Assembly (NCBI RefSeq): GCF_009792235.1
Contig: NZ_CP046973.1
Span: forward strand, 806,001 to 870,000
Direction: 5' to 3'
From: Microcystis aeruginosa FD4
Lineage (GTDB): Bacteria; Cyanobacteriota; Cyanobacteriia; Cyanobacteriales; Microcystaceae
Length of the DNA: 64,000 bases
Below the pieces are notes generated by a model that worked only from the letters and a program-made list of their open reading frames with translations, was not told where the DNA came from and did not search any database. The position numbers and the translations under genes are program-made. Of this stretch, positions 34,623-44,028 are shown piece after piece (position 1 is the stretch's first letter; the number at the start of each line of letters is the position of its first letter).

Positions 34623-34744
34623 AAGTAGGTGGGTGGAATTAAATATAAGATGAACGTAGGTTGGGTTGAAGCATGAAACCCAACGCCCACTCATGTTACG
34701 CTACCGCTAAACCATCCTACAAATAATTGTGCCTCCCTACTTAA
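34623..34744. mobile_element. MITE family B copy (inverted)
   Basis: About 122 bp, from AAGTAGGTGGGTGGAATTAA to GTGCCTCCCTACTTAA. It lies 5 bases after mrpB. Confidence 0.85.
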
Positions 34745-34900
34745 TAGCTATAATTTATAGCTTTAGGTCAAAACTGAGGATTAAACCATAATCATAACAT
34801 AACTTGATGGTTGAAAAAATGCTATAGTAATTTTGTTGCCCTCCTCAAGAATCAATAGGCATCTAATGATTCTGGTAAAAGAACTACCGAGGTAAAAATT

Positions 34901-36994
34901 ATGGTTAACGTTATTCGCGGTTCTTCAGCTAAACCTGTATCTTCTCAAAGATTAGCTAAATATTTTGAGGAAAGAACAGATATAGAGGGAACATTGTATA
35001 TCGGCTATCCTATTATTGGAACTCCCCAAGGAGGATATCAAATTGATGCTCTATTAGTCTCTCGTCAGCAAGGGGTTATTATTTTTAATATTGATGAGGG
35101 AAAAAATTATGATTTGGATATTGAAGGCACTCAAGACGAGAGCATAACCAAGTTAGAAGCAAAACTGCTTTCTTATAAAGAGCTTGTTCAAAAAAGAAAG
35201 CTAATGGTTAACATTTCTGTAGCCACCTATGCACCGATTTGGAATAATTATCCAGAAGCAATTAACCGAGAGGAATATCCTGTTCTTATTCACAAGGAAG
35301 ACCTTGATGATTTTATCAATGAATGTCAAGGCAATGCTCCTGAATATTTCGAGAAAGTCAACTCAGTCATACAAGCTGTTACAACCATTAGAAAAAAAGA
35401 CGCTCGCAGTTATGTTGTTAAACCAGATTCTAGGGGAGCAAAGTTAAAAAAATTAGAAGATTCTATTGCTAATCTTGATGAAACTCAAAGTAAGGCTGTT
35501 TTAGAAACCACTAAAGGTGTACAAAGAATTAGAGGTTTAGCAGGTTCGGGAAAAACAATTGTCTTAGCGCTGAAAGTAGCTTATCTTCATGCAACTCATC
35601 CCGATTGGAATATTGCTGTTACTTTCTATACACGCTCGTTAAAGGATCAATACAAAGATTTAATTACTCGGTTTAGTTATGAGCATAAAAATTCCGAACC
35701 AGACTGGGAAAAAGTAAAAATTATTCATGCTTGGGGAAGTCCTAAGATAGAAGGAATTTATTATGAGCTATGTAAACAACATAATATTGAATATTTAGAT
35801 TTTAGTCAAGCAAACAACCTAACATATTTGTTGAATGAAGATCCTTTTGAGTTTGTCTGTCAAAAAGCCTTGCGAGAGATTAAAAAATTTCATCAATATT
35901 ATGATCTTATTTTAATTGATGAAGCTCAAGATTTTCCTCAATATTTATTAAGACTCTGCTATGAAATCTTGAAAGATGATAAACGTTTAGTTTATGCCTA
36001 TGATGAGTTGCAAAGCTTAAATAGTAAAGTCATGGATTCTCCCGAAGTTATTTTTGGAAATGATAACCATGGTAATCCTAGAGTTAAATTGGAGAATTTA
36101 CCCAGCGAACCTCAACAAGATGTGGTTTTAAATACTTGTTACAGAAATTCTCGTCCTATTCTGTCCTCTGCTCATGCTCTAGGTTTTGGAGTTTACTATC
36201 CAAAGGGACTAATTCAAATGTTTGATAATCCTCAATTATGGCAAGATATTGGTTATGAGGTTGAAGAAGGAGAATTAAAATCAGGAGAATTTGTTAAACT
36301 GATTAGAACCCCCAAAACCAGTCCTAAATTCCTTGAAGAACATTCTTCTATCGATGATATTATCAACTTTAAATCTTTCGATAACAATCAGGAACAACTT
36401 GAATGGCTAGTGGAACAAATTGAAAAGAATCTTAAGGAAGATGAATTAAGATGCCAAGATATTATGGTTATCCATCCACTAGCTAAAAATGCTCGCAATG
36501 TTTTTGGAAAAGCTAGAGAAATGTTATTTACAAAAAATATTAATTCTCATTTAGCAGGTAGCACATCTTCTCCCGATGAGTTTTTTCAAGAAAACTCGAT
36601 TGCTTTTACACAGATTTATCGTGCAAAAGGCAATGAAGCGGCAATGGTTTATTTCATTAACGCTCAAGAATGTTTATCTGGTTCACAAATTGCTAGTAAC
36701 CGCAATATTTTATTTACAGCGATGACTAGAAGTAAAGCTTGGTTAAGAGTTATTGGTTATGGGGAAAATATGCAAGCTTTAGAGACGGAATTTCAGGAGA
36801 TTAAATCGAGAAATTTTGCTCTTGAGTTTACCTATCCAACCCCCGAAGAACTTCAACAAATGAAGAGGGTTTATCGAGATACTCTTAATACCAATAGATA
36901 TAAAAATGACAGGGACAACGAAGAATTAATTGCCAAGTTAAGAAGATTGCCATCAGATGAAAAAAACAAAATTATCAAAATACTCCAAGAATAG
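34901..36994 (+). CDS. SF1 (UvrD-like) helicase with N-terminal nuclease-like domain
   Basis: 697 residues. Residues 30-110 look like a NERD/PD-(D/E)xK-type fold (GTLYIGYPIIGTPQGGYQID with Asp49, then VIIFNIDEGK with Glu66 and Lys68), though the catalytic set is not certain. The helicase core follows: a Q-motif-like LDETQSKAV (about 192-200), Walker A GLAGSGKT (212-219), DEAQ (340-343), YRAKGNEAAMVYF and FTAMTRSKAWLRV near 600-650, and a helical Lys/Glu-rich tail. It starts 7 bases before the end of its operon spacer partner, a DUF2290 gene. AT-rich codons differ from the mrp and fer-like neighbours. A role in defence or DNA repair is inferred. Confidence 0.85.
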   Translation: MVNVIRGSSAKPVSSQRLAKYFEERTDIEGTLYIGYPIIGTPQGGYQIDALLVSRQQGVIIFNIDEGKNYDLDIEGTQDESITKLEAKLLSYKELVQKRKLMVNISVATYAPIWNNYPEAINREEYPVLIHKEDLDDFINECQGNAPEYFEKVNSVIQAVTTIRKKDARSYVVKPDSRGAKLKKLEDSIANLDETQSKAVLETTKGVQRIRGLAGSGKTIVLALKVAYLHATHPDWNIAVTFYTRSLKDQYKDLITRFSYEHKNSEPDWEKVKIIHAWGSPKIEGIYYELCKQHNIEYLDFSQANNLTYLLNEDPFEFVCQKALREIKKFHQYYDLILIDEAQDFPQYLLRLCYEILKDDKRLVYAYDELQSLNSKVMDSPEVIFGNDNHGNPRVKLENLPSEPQQDVVLNTCYRNSRPILSSAHALGFGVYYPKGLIQMFDNPQLWQDIGYEVEEGELKSGEFVKLIRTPKTSPKFLEEHSSIDDIINFKSFDNNQEQLEWLVEQIEKNLKEDELRCQDIMVIHPLAKNARNVFGKAREMLFTKNINSHLAGSTSSPDEFFQENSIAFTQIYRAKGNEAAMVYFINAQECLSGSQIASNRNILFTAMTRSKAWLRVIGYGENMQALETEFQEIKSRNFALEFTYPTPEELQQMKRVYRDTLNTNRYKNDRDNEELIAKLRRLPSDEKNKIIKILQE

Positions 36995-37001
36995 TTAAGA
37001 A

Positions 37002-37673
37002 ATGCTTAATATTCAGAATATCTTTAAAGATGTTGAAAATTTAACGGCTAAATTGATAGAAGTAGGATTATCAAGTCAGCAGAACTTTCCGACTTTGAAT
37101 AAATTGAGTCAAAATATTTCTGAGATTAGCTATTCCAATAGTTACGACTTATCCATTGCCCTAAAAAATGTTGCCTATCAAGATATTTATGATGAGCTTG
37201 ATCGCGGTAAGAATTATAATATTAAAATGATTGATGGAGCCTTGATTCAATTACTTTATCGCTTCCAAGGATCGCAATTATTATCCCATAGACTAGCTTT
37301 CTTCTCATCCCCTTATTTAGAATCTTTTCAAAATGAGCCAGAACTATATGAAGAAGATGAGATATTTGCCGATATTATCGACAAAAATATTGTAGCTGTA
37401 CCGATTAGATTTGATTACGATCCTGATAATTTTCAAGAGATTCATCACCCCAGATGTCATCTCACCCTAGGACAATTCAAAAACTGCCGAATTCCAGTGT
37501 CCTCCCCTTTAACACCCAGTATATTTATTGCTTTTATCCTTCGTAACTTTTACAATACAGCCTATCATCTATATTCCGAGCAGATCAATTTTAACAATCG
37601 GCGATTTCCAGAAACCATAACTGAAATAGAAAAAAATATACTACATTTTGCTATTAAATCTCCCTCTCTATAG
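37002..37673 (+). CDS. DUF2290 protein
   Basis: 223 residues with strong DUF2290 features: YSNSYDLSIALKNVAYQDIYDEL, YNIKMIDGALIQLLYRF, HRLAFFSSPYLESFQN, and HLTLGQFKNCRIPVSSPLTPSIFIAFILRNFY. The family has no known biochemical activity. The ATG lies 7 bases after the helicase stop codon, so the two are cotranscribed. A soluble alpha/beta protein is predicted, with no signal peptide. It probably works with the helicase; the His-Pro-Arg-Cys-His segment could bind metal or nucleotide (speculative). Confidence 0.85.
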   Translation: MLNIQNIFKDVENLTAKLIEVGLSSQQNFPTLNKLSQNISEISYSNSYDLSIALKNVAYQDIYDELDRGKNYNIKMIDGALIQLLYRFQGSQLLSHRLAFFSSPYLESFQNEPELYEEDEIFADIIDKNIVAVPIRFDYDPDNFQEIHHPRCHLTLGQFKNCRIPVSSPLTPSIFIAFILRNFYNTAYHLYSEQINFNNRRFPETITEIEKNILHFAIKSPSL

Positions 37674-37734
37674 TCCCTATCGGATTTCCCCTCATACAGT
37701 TCAGCGAAACCTCGAAATTTTTTCTCCAAAAAGC

Positions 37735-37763
37735 TTGACAAAATCCCTCAACTTGACTTATAC
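37735..37763 (+). promoter_or_regulatory. Strong promoter-like sequence in a convergent spacer
   Basis: TTGACA (37735-37740), 17 bases, TTATAC (37758-37763). The dyad TATACTTTCTAGTATA overlaps the -10 region. The only thing downstream on this strand is the 37818-37847 hairpin. Confidence 0.45.
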
Positions 37764-37817
37764 TTTCTAGTATAATGGGAATCCGTGCCTGCCTGCGAAC
37801 AGCTATTTTTTAGTTGA

Positions 37818-37847
37818 AAAAGGAGTCAGGAAAAATAAAGACTCCTT
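37818..37847 (-). terminator. Terminator of the polyferredoxin gene
   Basis: AAGGAGTC (37820-37827) pairs with GACTCCTT (37840-37847). On the minus strand the exit is CCTTTTTC, 14 bases past the stop codon. Confidence 0.75.
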
Positions 37848-37860
37848 AACTGAAGACAGT

Positions 37861-40032
37861 TTATTTGTGGAATTGGTGGAGTAGGTTGCGAAATTCTGGA
37901 AAACTAATCTGATTATCGCGACTGGTATCGGCCTGCTGTAACATAGCTTCGATTTCCTTGTCTGTCACCCCCGGTTCGATCGCCCCAATACAAGCTTTCA
38001 ATTCCTCAAGGCTAATTTGTCCCGAACCATCACTATCGAATAGCTGAAATCTTTCCAATAAAATCCTCTCCTGTTGCTCACGATCGCTGTCACTACTAAA
38101 AGATAGACGATCGAAGACCTGAAAAGCGCGGGCGATATTCTGCCATAATTGATGGGACAGAGGACGATGGAGAATGGTTTCCTCCTCCTGACTGGTAACT
38201 CTGTACTGGCGACGCAAAGACTCGACAGTTTCCGTTTCTGCGGCCGGCAATTCCGTCAATAAATGCTCGATCGCCTCCCTGGAACTCTTGCCGGTCAACA
38301 CTTCCAGCAATTCCGATCCCACCTTGCGATCGGGGTCTTTTTTCCATGTCACCAACAAACTTTCTAACAAAGCATCGCGATAACTCTGTAAACGTAACCA
38401 ATCCTCGCGACTATACTGCTTTTCCGGATCGAGAAGTTCGGCCGATTCCACACCCAACTCTGTTAAAATTGCCTGATGTTCCGCATCAGTAATCGTCAAC
38501 TCTAAACGCATTTGTTGCAGGATTTCGAGGCTGTGGCCGAAGTCAGTATATCCCTGCTCCAAAGCCTCTTTTAACACGGCTTTATAGGCTTTTAAACCCT
38601 TCTGGTGGGTGAAATCCGGCAGTATCTTGGCCAACACATAGACTTCATCCGCGTGCAAAGCATCCAGCGATCGCCGATCGAGATATTTAGCCGTATCGAG
38701 ATCGAGTTTACCTAACTGTTTACGCAATCTTCCCGCTAGTCCTTCCCGTTGGTAAAGACCCGGATTTCTTGTCCAAGTGCGATGTAACCATAAACTACTC
38801 AAAACCGCCGGTAAAATACTAGCGAAATAATGCCAAAATTCCGGCAAAAGATTAATAAAAGGACGACCACCGAAAATAAAGAAGAAATTGAAAATCAGAA
38901 AAGTTCCGAAAGTAAAGACTCGATGACGGATAATTTCGGTCGGTAAGGGCGACTTTTGGCGAATTCTATAGACTTTGTAGGCATTTTCAACTTTTTTACC
39001 GAGAAAGTAACCCAAAAAAGTGCAGATTGCCAAAGTTAAGGGGACAGCTACCAGCTTCGGAATCGCAATTGCCTGACCTGCAAGGTAAAAACCCGGTTTA
39101 AAGAGTGCTTCTAGTTGATTTTCTTCGTGCGCCCAAGCTCCGGAAAAATAATAGTCCCAATTGCCAGCATAGAGATAATAATAGATAGAATAGCCCAAAA
39201 CTAAGCCAAAATAACCGTAATAAAGCCATTGGCGATCGCTCTTAGTAATCCCATCCCAATAGGATCTTTCCGCATCGATATCGATACAGGGACTCTGACA
39301 GGCAACACAGGCACTTTGTTCGCTACCATCTTCATGGACAATGCGACACATAGATTGAGTAATCCCACCGCGACTGTCTTCGTGAGCGGTACTATTCAGT
39401 AAACCCCTCGGTTCACCGTAAATTCTTTGAACCGGACTCATGGGACAGAAATAGTTACACCAAGATTTGCCCCCATACCAATAACCAACAAAGATCGCCG
39501 CTAGAATAGTAAAGATTAAAAAGCTACCTAAGACTAAGCGATCGGAATTATCAAAGAGAATCCGTCCGCATAAACCCAAAAATAACAGACTGAATTGTAG
39601 ATAGAGATAATTCCGAGCTAACCAAGAGTTTTTCGGCACTTTATAGATTTCATAGCGGACTTTTCCCGATTTATCGGTCTGTTTTTTCTGTCTTTGTTTA
39701 CCCAAAGCGCGCGGTATTTGAGAAAGAAAGGATAAAGGACAGATACGCCGCCAGAGTTCGTGACCGAAAACTAATAAGATAAAAATGCTACTAGGAACCA
39801 CTATTCCCCAAAAAATCGGCGCACCTAACTGATAGGAGGATTGGGGTAGGCAAACTCCCTGGACTTTAATGCACACATGGGGATCAACTCTCAGGGGACT
39901 AGCAAGATTATTAGGATCGGTTAATTGTGCCGAAATCGGGTCAAAAAACAGAGAAAATATCAGAATTAACCAAGCGATGGTAACAACCCATCGCAGATAG
40001 TGCATCGAACGTTCGGGAATTTGTGCAAACAT
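37861..40032 (-). CDS. Membrane 4Fe-4S protein with C-terminal EF-hand pair
   Basis: 723 residues. The N-terminal half is a polytopic NapH/NosR-like module: several helices, a periplasmic pair of cysteines (VDPHVCIKVQGVCLPQ), CPLSFLSQIPR, CNYFCPMSPVQRIYG, and CVACQSPCIDID, which form two iron-sulfur ligand sets. A second group of helices follows to about residue 410. The C-terminal 300 residues are soluble and helical, ending in two EF-hands: DSDGSGQISLEE and DTSRDNQISFPE. This combination suggests electron transfer across or at the membrane under calcium control. The redox partner is unknown. It is a single gene between two terminators. Confidence 0.8.
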   Translation of the reverse strand: MFAQIPERSMHYLRWVVTIAWLILIFSLFFDPISAQLTDPNNLASPLRVDPHVCIKVQGVCLPQSSYQLGAPIFWGIVVPSSIFILLVFGHELWRRICPLSFLSQIPRALGKQRQKKQTDKSGKVRYEIYKVPKNSWLARNYLYLQFSLLFLGLCGRILFDNSDRLVLGSFLIFTILAAIFVGYWYGGKSWCNYFCPMSPVQRIYGEPRGLLNSTAHEDSRGGITQSMCRIVHEDGSEQSACVACQSPCIDIDAERSYWDGITKSDRQWLYYGYFGLVLGYSIYYYLYAGNWDYYFSGAWAHEENQLEALFKPGFYLAGQAIAIPKLVAVPLTLAICTFLGYFLGKKVENAYKVYRIRQKSPLPTEIIRHRVFTFGTFLIFNFFFIFGGRPFINLLPEFWHYFASILPAVLSSLWLHRTWTRNPGLYQREGLAGRLRKQLGKLDLDTAKYLDRRSLDALHADEVYVLAKILPDFTHQKGLKAYKAVLKEALEQGYTDFGHSLEILQQMRLELTITDAEHQAILTELGVESAELLDPEKQYSREDWLRLQSYRDALLESLLVTWKKDPDRKVGSELLEVLTGKSSREAIEHLLTELPAAETETVESLRRQYRVTSQEEETILHRPLSHQLWQNIARAFQVFDRLSFSSDSDREQQERILLERFQLFDSDGSGQISLEELKACIGAIEPGVTDKEIEAMLQQADTSRDNQISFPEFRNLLHQFHK

Positions 40033-40325
40033 GGATCTGGTAGTGACGTTGAAGAGACTTTTAAGGGAGATTAGGGGTTCAATCCTCGAATTCTCAAGCT
40101 TTTACTTTAATAGCGGCGAAAAACTCTACTTTTTGACCGACTACATCACCGTTTTCTACCCCCGAGGAAATTCCCCTACAGGCAGCAGGATGCGGCCTTG
40201 ACAAATTAACAGTGATCCGGTAGATGTAGAAAGATCGTCTTAAAATATTATCCACGCTGCTACTATCACTAAACTAGAAAATTAAAGAGCGTATTGGCTT
40301 AATCCTTATCAAAAGTTAAAATTCT

Positions 40326-40922
40326 ATGGCTGAAAGCTTGAACCATAAATCCGAAAAACCTTCTCCCCCTCCCGTCCCCCAAGAAAATCCTTGGCTAGAA
40401 GCAGTTAAAACCATTGTCACGGCTGGAATTTTGGCTTTTGGCATCCGCACTTTTGTGGCCGAGGCCCGTTATATTCCCTCTTCTTCCATGGAACCCACTC
40501 TCCAGATTAACGATCGCCTAATTATCGAGAAAGTTAGCTATCATTTTCAGAAGCCAGAACGGGGTGATATAGTGGTTTTTAGTCCGACAGCCGCTCTGAA
40601 AGCTCAAAATTTTCAGGATGCTTTTATTAAACGGGTGATTGGACTGCCGGGGGATAAGGTGCAAGTCAAAGACGGTCTAGTTTACGTCAACGGTAAAGCT
40701 TTAGCGGAAAAGTATATTGCCGAAGAACCTAATTATACTTACGGACCGGTGACAGTTCCCCCCGATCAATATCTGGTTTTGGGCGATAATCGCAATAATA
40801 GTTATGATTCCCACGCTTGGGGCTTCGTTCCCCGGGAAAACTTAATCGGTCGCGCCGTGGTGCGTTTTTGGCCCTTCAATCGTCTGGGAGGACTTGACAA
40901 CCCCGACGCTGCCACAAAATAG
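40326..40922 (+). CDS. lepB: Signal peptidase I
   Basis: 198 residues. One N-terminal membrane anchor (about 26-46) follows a Pro-rich cytosolic tail. The catalytic Ser54 lies in PSSSMEPTL and Lys102 in AFIKRVIGLPGD; GDNRNNSYDSHAWGFVP is the conserved box E. It removes signal peptides on the outer face of the plasma or thylakoid membrane. Cyanobacteria usually have two copies; which of the two this is cannot be told. Confidence 0.93.
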   Translation: MAESLNHKSEKPSPPPVPQENPWLEAVKTIVTAGILAFGIRTFVAEARYIPSSSMEPTLQINDRLIIEKVSYHFQKPERGDIVVFSPTAALKAQNFQDAFIKRVIGLPGDKVQVKDGLVYVNGKALAEKYIAEEPNYTYGPVTVPPDQYLVLGDNRNNSYDSHAWGFVPRENLIGRAVVRFWPFNRLGGLDNPDAATK

Positions 40923-40949
40923 CATTAATGTCAAGAAAATAAATATAAA

Positions 40950-40974
40950 AATTCCCCCTAGTTTTAGGGGGATT
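40950..40974. terminator. Bidirectional terminator between lepB and prs
   Basis: TTCCCCCTA and TAGGGGGA form a GC-rich stem with a 4-base loop, with A/T-rich flanks on both sides. It serves two convergent genes. Confidence 0.85.
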
Positions 40975-40981
40975 CGAGCAT

Positions 40982-41974
40982 CTATTTGAACATATTACTC
41001 ACGGAATTGTCCTCATGGATGCGCCATATGGCCTCACCCAGAATCGGGGCAACCGGCAAGACTTTCAGTTGCGGGAAAAGATGTTCTGGCGGGACGGGAA
41101 TCGTGTTAGTAACGATCACCTCCTCGACTATACCACTGGATAAACGCTCGATCGCAGGACCAGAAAAAACTGGATGGGTGGCACAAGCATAAACCTGTCG
41201 CGCCCCCTTGGCTTTCAGTAACCGCGCCCCTTCAGCGATCGTACCGGCCGTATCGATCATATCATCGACTAAAACCGCCGTTTTATCCTTAACATCGCCG
41301 ATCAAGTTCATCACTTCCGCCACATTATGGGTTTGCCGGCGTTTATCAATAATTGCTAGGGGTGCATCACTGAGTTTTTTGGCAAAAGCCCGCGCCCTAG
41401 CCACCCCACCCACATCGGGAGAAACCACGACGATATCGGGTAATTTTTTACTGAGAAGATAGTCCACCACCACTGGGGAACCATAGACGTGATCGCAGGG
41501 AATATCGAAATAACCTTGAATTTGGGCTGAATGCAAATCCATGGCCAACACGCGACTTGCCCCCGCTTCCGTGATCAGATTAGCCACCAGTTTAGCGGCG
41601 ATCGATTCCCGGCCGGCGGTTTTGCGATCGGCGCGAGCATAACCATAATAGGGAATTACGGCGGTAATTTGTCGGGCAGAAGCACGACGACAGGCATCAA
41701 TCATGATCAACAATTCCATCAAATGATCGTTGACGGGATTGCAACAGGGTTGAATTAAATAGACATCACAGCCGCGGATCGATTCCTGAATCTGGATGTA
41801 CAATTCACCATCGGCGAAACGTTTACGAATCATCGGGCCCACATCCATGCCCAGATAACGGGCCACCTCTTGGGCAAGAGATACATTAGCGGATCCCGAA
41901 AAGAGACGGAGACGATTGCTGTCCGACGCGGCGGGAAACATCGGATGTCGCATCAAAGTAGCAGAATAGCTCAC
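40982..41974 (-). CDS. prs: Ribose-phosphate pyrophosphokinase
   Basis: 330 residues. Class I motifs: RKRFADGELYIQIQESIRG, PYYGYARADRKTAGRESI, LAMDLHSAQIQGYFDIP, and the PRPP loop VLVDDMIDTAGTI. The enzyme makes PRPP from ribose 5-phosphate and ATP for nucleotide, histidine and tryptophan synthesis. The first 20 residues (MSYSATLMRHPMFPAASDSN) are longer than in most bacteria; the start could be the internal ATG of MRHPMF. Confidence 0.95.
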   Translation of the reverse strand: MSYSATLMRHPMFPAASDSNRLRLFSGSANVSLAQEVARYLGMDVGPMIRKRFADGELYIQIQESIRGCDVYLIQPCCNPVNDHLMELLIMIDACRRASARQITAVIPYYGYARADRKTAGRESIAAKLVANLITEAGASRVLAMDLHSAQIQGYFDIPCDHVYGSPVVVDYLLSKKLPDIVVVSPDVGGVARARAFAKKLSDAPLAIIDKRRQTHNVAEVMNLIGDVKDKTAVLVDDMIDTAGTIAEGARLLKAKGARQVYACATHPVFSGPAIERLSSGIVEEVIVTNTIPVPPEHLFPQLKVLPVAPILGEAIWRIHEDNSVSNMFK

Positions 41975-42083
41975 AGCAGATTCTTTACCCTCAAACTCAA
42001 GGCACTTTTTTCTATCATCTCAGTTTTGTTGAAAATCTGAGTGGATTTCTTTGTTAGATCTCGGTCATAACCAATTCAGATCA

Positions 42084-43877
42084 TCAACGTTTGGCTAACT
42101 TTTTCACCGGTAATTTACGCAGACGGATCGATTTCGGGGTAATTTCTACCAACTCATCTGGTCCGATGTATTCGAGGGCGCGTTCGAGACTCATATCCAC
42201 GGGGGACTGTAACTGAACCAATTCATCCCCGGTGGCAGAACGATGGTTAGTTAACTGTTTAGTTTTACAGATATTGATCTCCACGTCTTGGGGCCGGTTA
42301 CTTTCGCCGATAATCATGTTTTTATACACTTTTGTCCCCGGAGTAATAAAGAATACCCCCCGGTCCTCGGCGTTTTTGAGCGCGTAGAAAGTGGCGACTC
42401 CCTCCTCAAAGGCAGTAATCACGCCATTGTAACGGGTGGCTAATTCCCCGGAGAAAGGACGATATTCCAGAAAACTATGGTTCATAATCCCCTCACCGCG
42501 ACTCAGACGGATAAATTCGCCCCGGAAACCGATTAAACCCCGGGCCGGAATCACGAATTCCAATTGAGTACGGCCATTGCTGCCCGTCTGCATATCCTGC
42601 ATTTCCCCTTTCCGTTGGCCGAGACGTTCGATACTCGAACCCACCGCTTCTTCGGGTACATCTAAAACGAGGTATTCGTAGGGTTCGCAGGGTTGACCGT
42701 TTATTTCGCGATAGATAACCTGCGGCTGCGATACTTGGAATTCGTAGCCTTCCCGACGCATGGTTTCGATGAGAATGCCTAAATGCAGTTCTCCCCGTCC
42801 CGAAACCAGGAATTTCTCGGCAGAATCACTTTCTTCCACCCGCAGAGCGACGTTAGTTTCTAATTCTCGCATGAGACGATCGCGAATTTGCCGCGAGGTG
42901 ACAAAAGTGCCTTCCTGACCGGCAAAGGGAGAATCGTTCACCGAGAAGGTCATTTGTAGGGTCGGTTCATCGACTTTAATTAGGGGTAAAGCTTGCGGGT
43001 CATCGGCTAAAGTTACCGTTTCCCCGATGTTAGCGTCGGCAAAACCAGCCACAGCAACGATATTACCGGCGCTGGCTTCGTTTAGTTCCACCCGTTTGAG
43101 GCCTTCAAAACCAAGAAGTTTTGTTATTTTCCCCTTGACAATCGCGCCCGTATCCTTTACTAAAGCGGCCTGTTGACCGGCTTTAATTACGCCGTTATGG
43201 ATGCGGCCGATAACGATGCGTCCTAAGTATTCCGAGTAATCGAGGGTGGTTACTTGCAACTGTAGGGGTTTGTTAACGTCCCCGGCCGGTGGTGGAACGT
43301 GGTGTAAAATCGCCTCAAATAGGGGCTGCATATCTTTGTCTTCGTCTTCGAGGCTTTCTTTGGCGAATCCTTGCATCCCGGAAGCGAACAGAGTAGTAAA
43401 ATCACATTGGTCGTCATCGGCCCCCAGTTCCACAAACAGATCGAAAACTTTGTCCACGGCTAGGTTAGGATCCACGTTAGGGCGATCGATTTTATTAACC
43501 ACGACAATTGGTCTTAATCCCTTTTCTAGGGCTTTTTTCAGCACAAAACGGGTTTGGGGCATCGGCCCTTCGTTAGCATCGACAATCAGGATACAACCAT
43601 CTACCATACCTAAAACCCGTTCCACTTCGCCACCAAAGTCGGCGTGACCGGGAGTATCGACGATGTTAATTAGGGTGTCTTGGTAACGAACGGCGGTGTT
43701 TTTGGCCAGAATGGTGATACCGCGTTCTCTTTCGAGGTCATTGGAATCCATGACGCAGGTGGGTACATCTTCCCCTTCTCGAAAGATTCCCGACTGTTTG
43801 AGGAGTGCATCGACGAGGGTGGTTTTCCCGTGGTCAACGTGAGCAATGATAGCAACGTTACGGATAGGCAGAGACAT
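42084..43877 (-). CDS. typA: Ribosome-associated GTPase TypA/BipA
   Basis: 597 residues, full length. The G domain has AHVDHGKTTLVDALL (10-24), RERGITI, DTPGHADFGGEVERV and NKIDRP. Domains II, III (shared with EF-G) and the TypA-specific C-terminal domain follow, ending with the Lys/Arg-rich RKLPVKKLAKR. It helps late assembly of the large ribosomal subunit and stress or cold growth. It is a single-gene unit. Confidence 0.96.
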   Translation of the reverse strand: MSLPIRNVAIIAHVDHGKTTLVDALLKQSGIFREGEDVPTCVMDSNDLERERGITILAKNTAVRYQDTLINIVDTPGHADFGGEVERVLGMVDGCILIVDANEGPMPQTRFVLKKALEKGLRPIVVVNKIDRPNVDPNLAVDKVFDLFVELGADDDQCDFTTLFASGMQGFAKESLEDEDKDMQPLFEAILHHVPPPAGDVNKPLQLQVTTLDYSEYLGRIVIGRIHNGVIKAGQQAALVKDTGAIVKGKITKLLGFEGLKRVELNEASAGNIVAVAGFADANIGETVTLADDPQALPLIKVDEPTLQMTFSVNDSPFAGQEGTFVTSRQIRDRLMRELETNVALRVEESDSAEKFLVSGRGELHLGILIETMRREGYEFQVSQPQVIYREINGQPCEPYEYLVLDVPEEAVGSSIERLGQRKGEMQDMQTGSNGRTQLEFVIPARGLIGFRGEFIRLSRGEGIMNHSFLEYRPFSGELATRYNGVITAFEEGVATFYALKNAEDRGVFFITPGTKVYKNMIIGESNRPQDVEINICKTKQLTNHRSATGDELVQLQSPVDMSLERALEYIGPDELVEITPKSIRLRKLPVKKLAKR

Positions 43878-44028
43878 AAAATATTGAAGTAGTCTTAGGT
43901 TTATTTTTACAAGTAAACATTTCTTAACATTCTAGCTTAGACTGACCAGCACCGTTAGCAAATCTTTATTTTTCCTTGGTTTCCCATCAGCAAGCTCTAC
44001 TACTTACTGTTGACAGACTCCCCAAACC

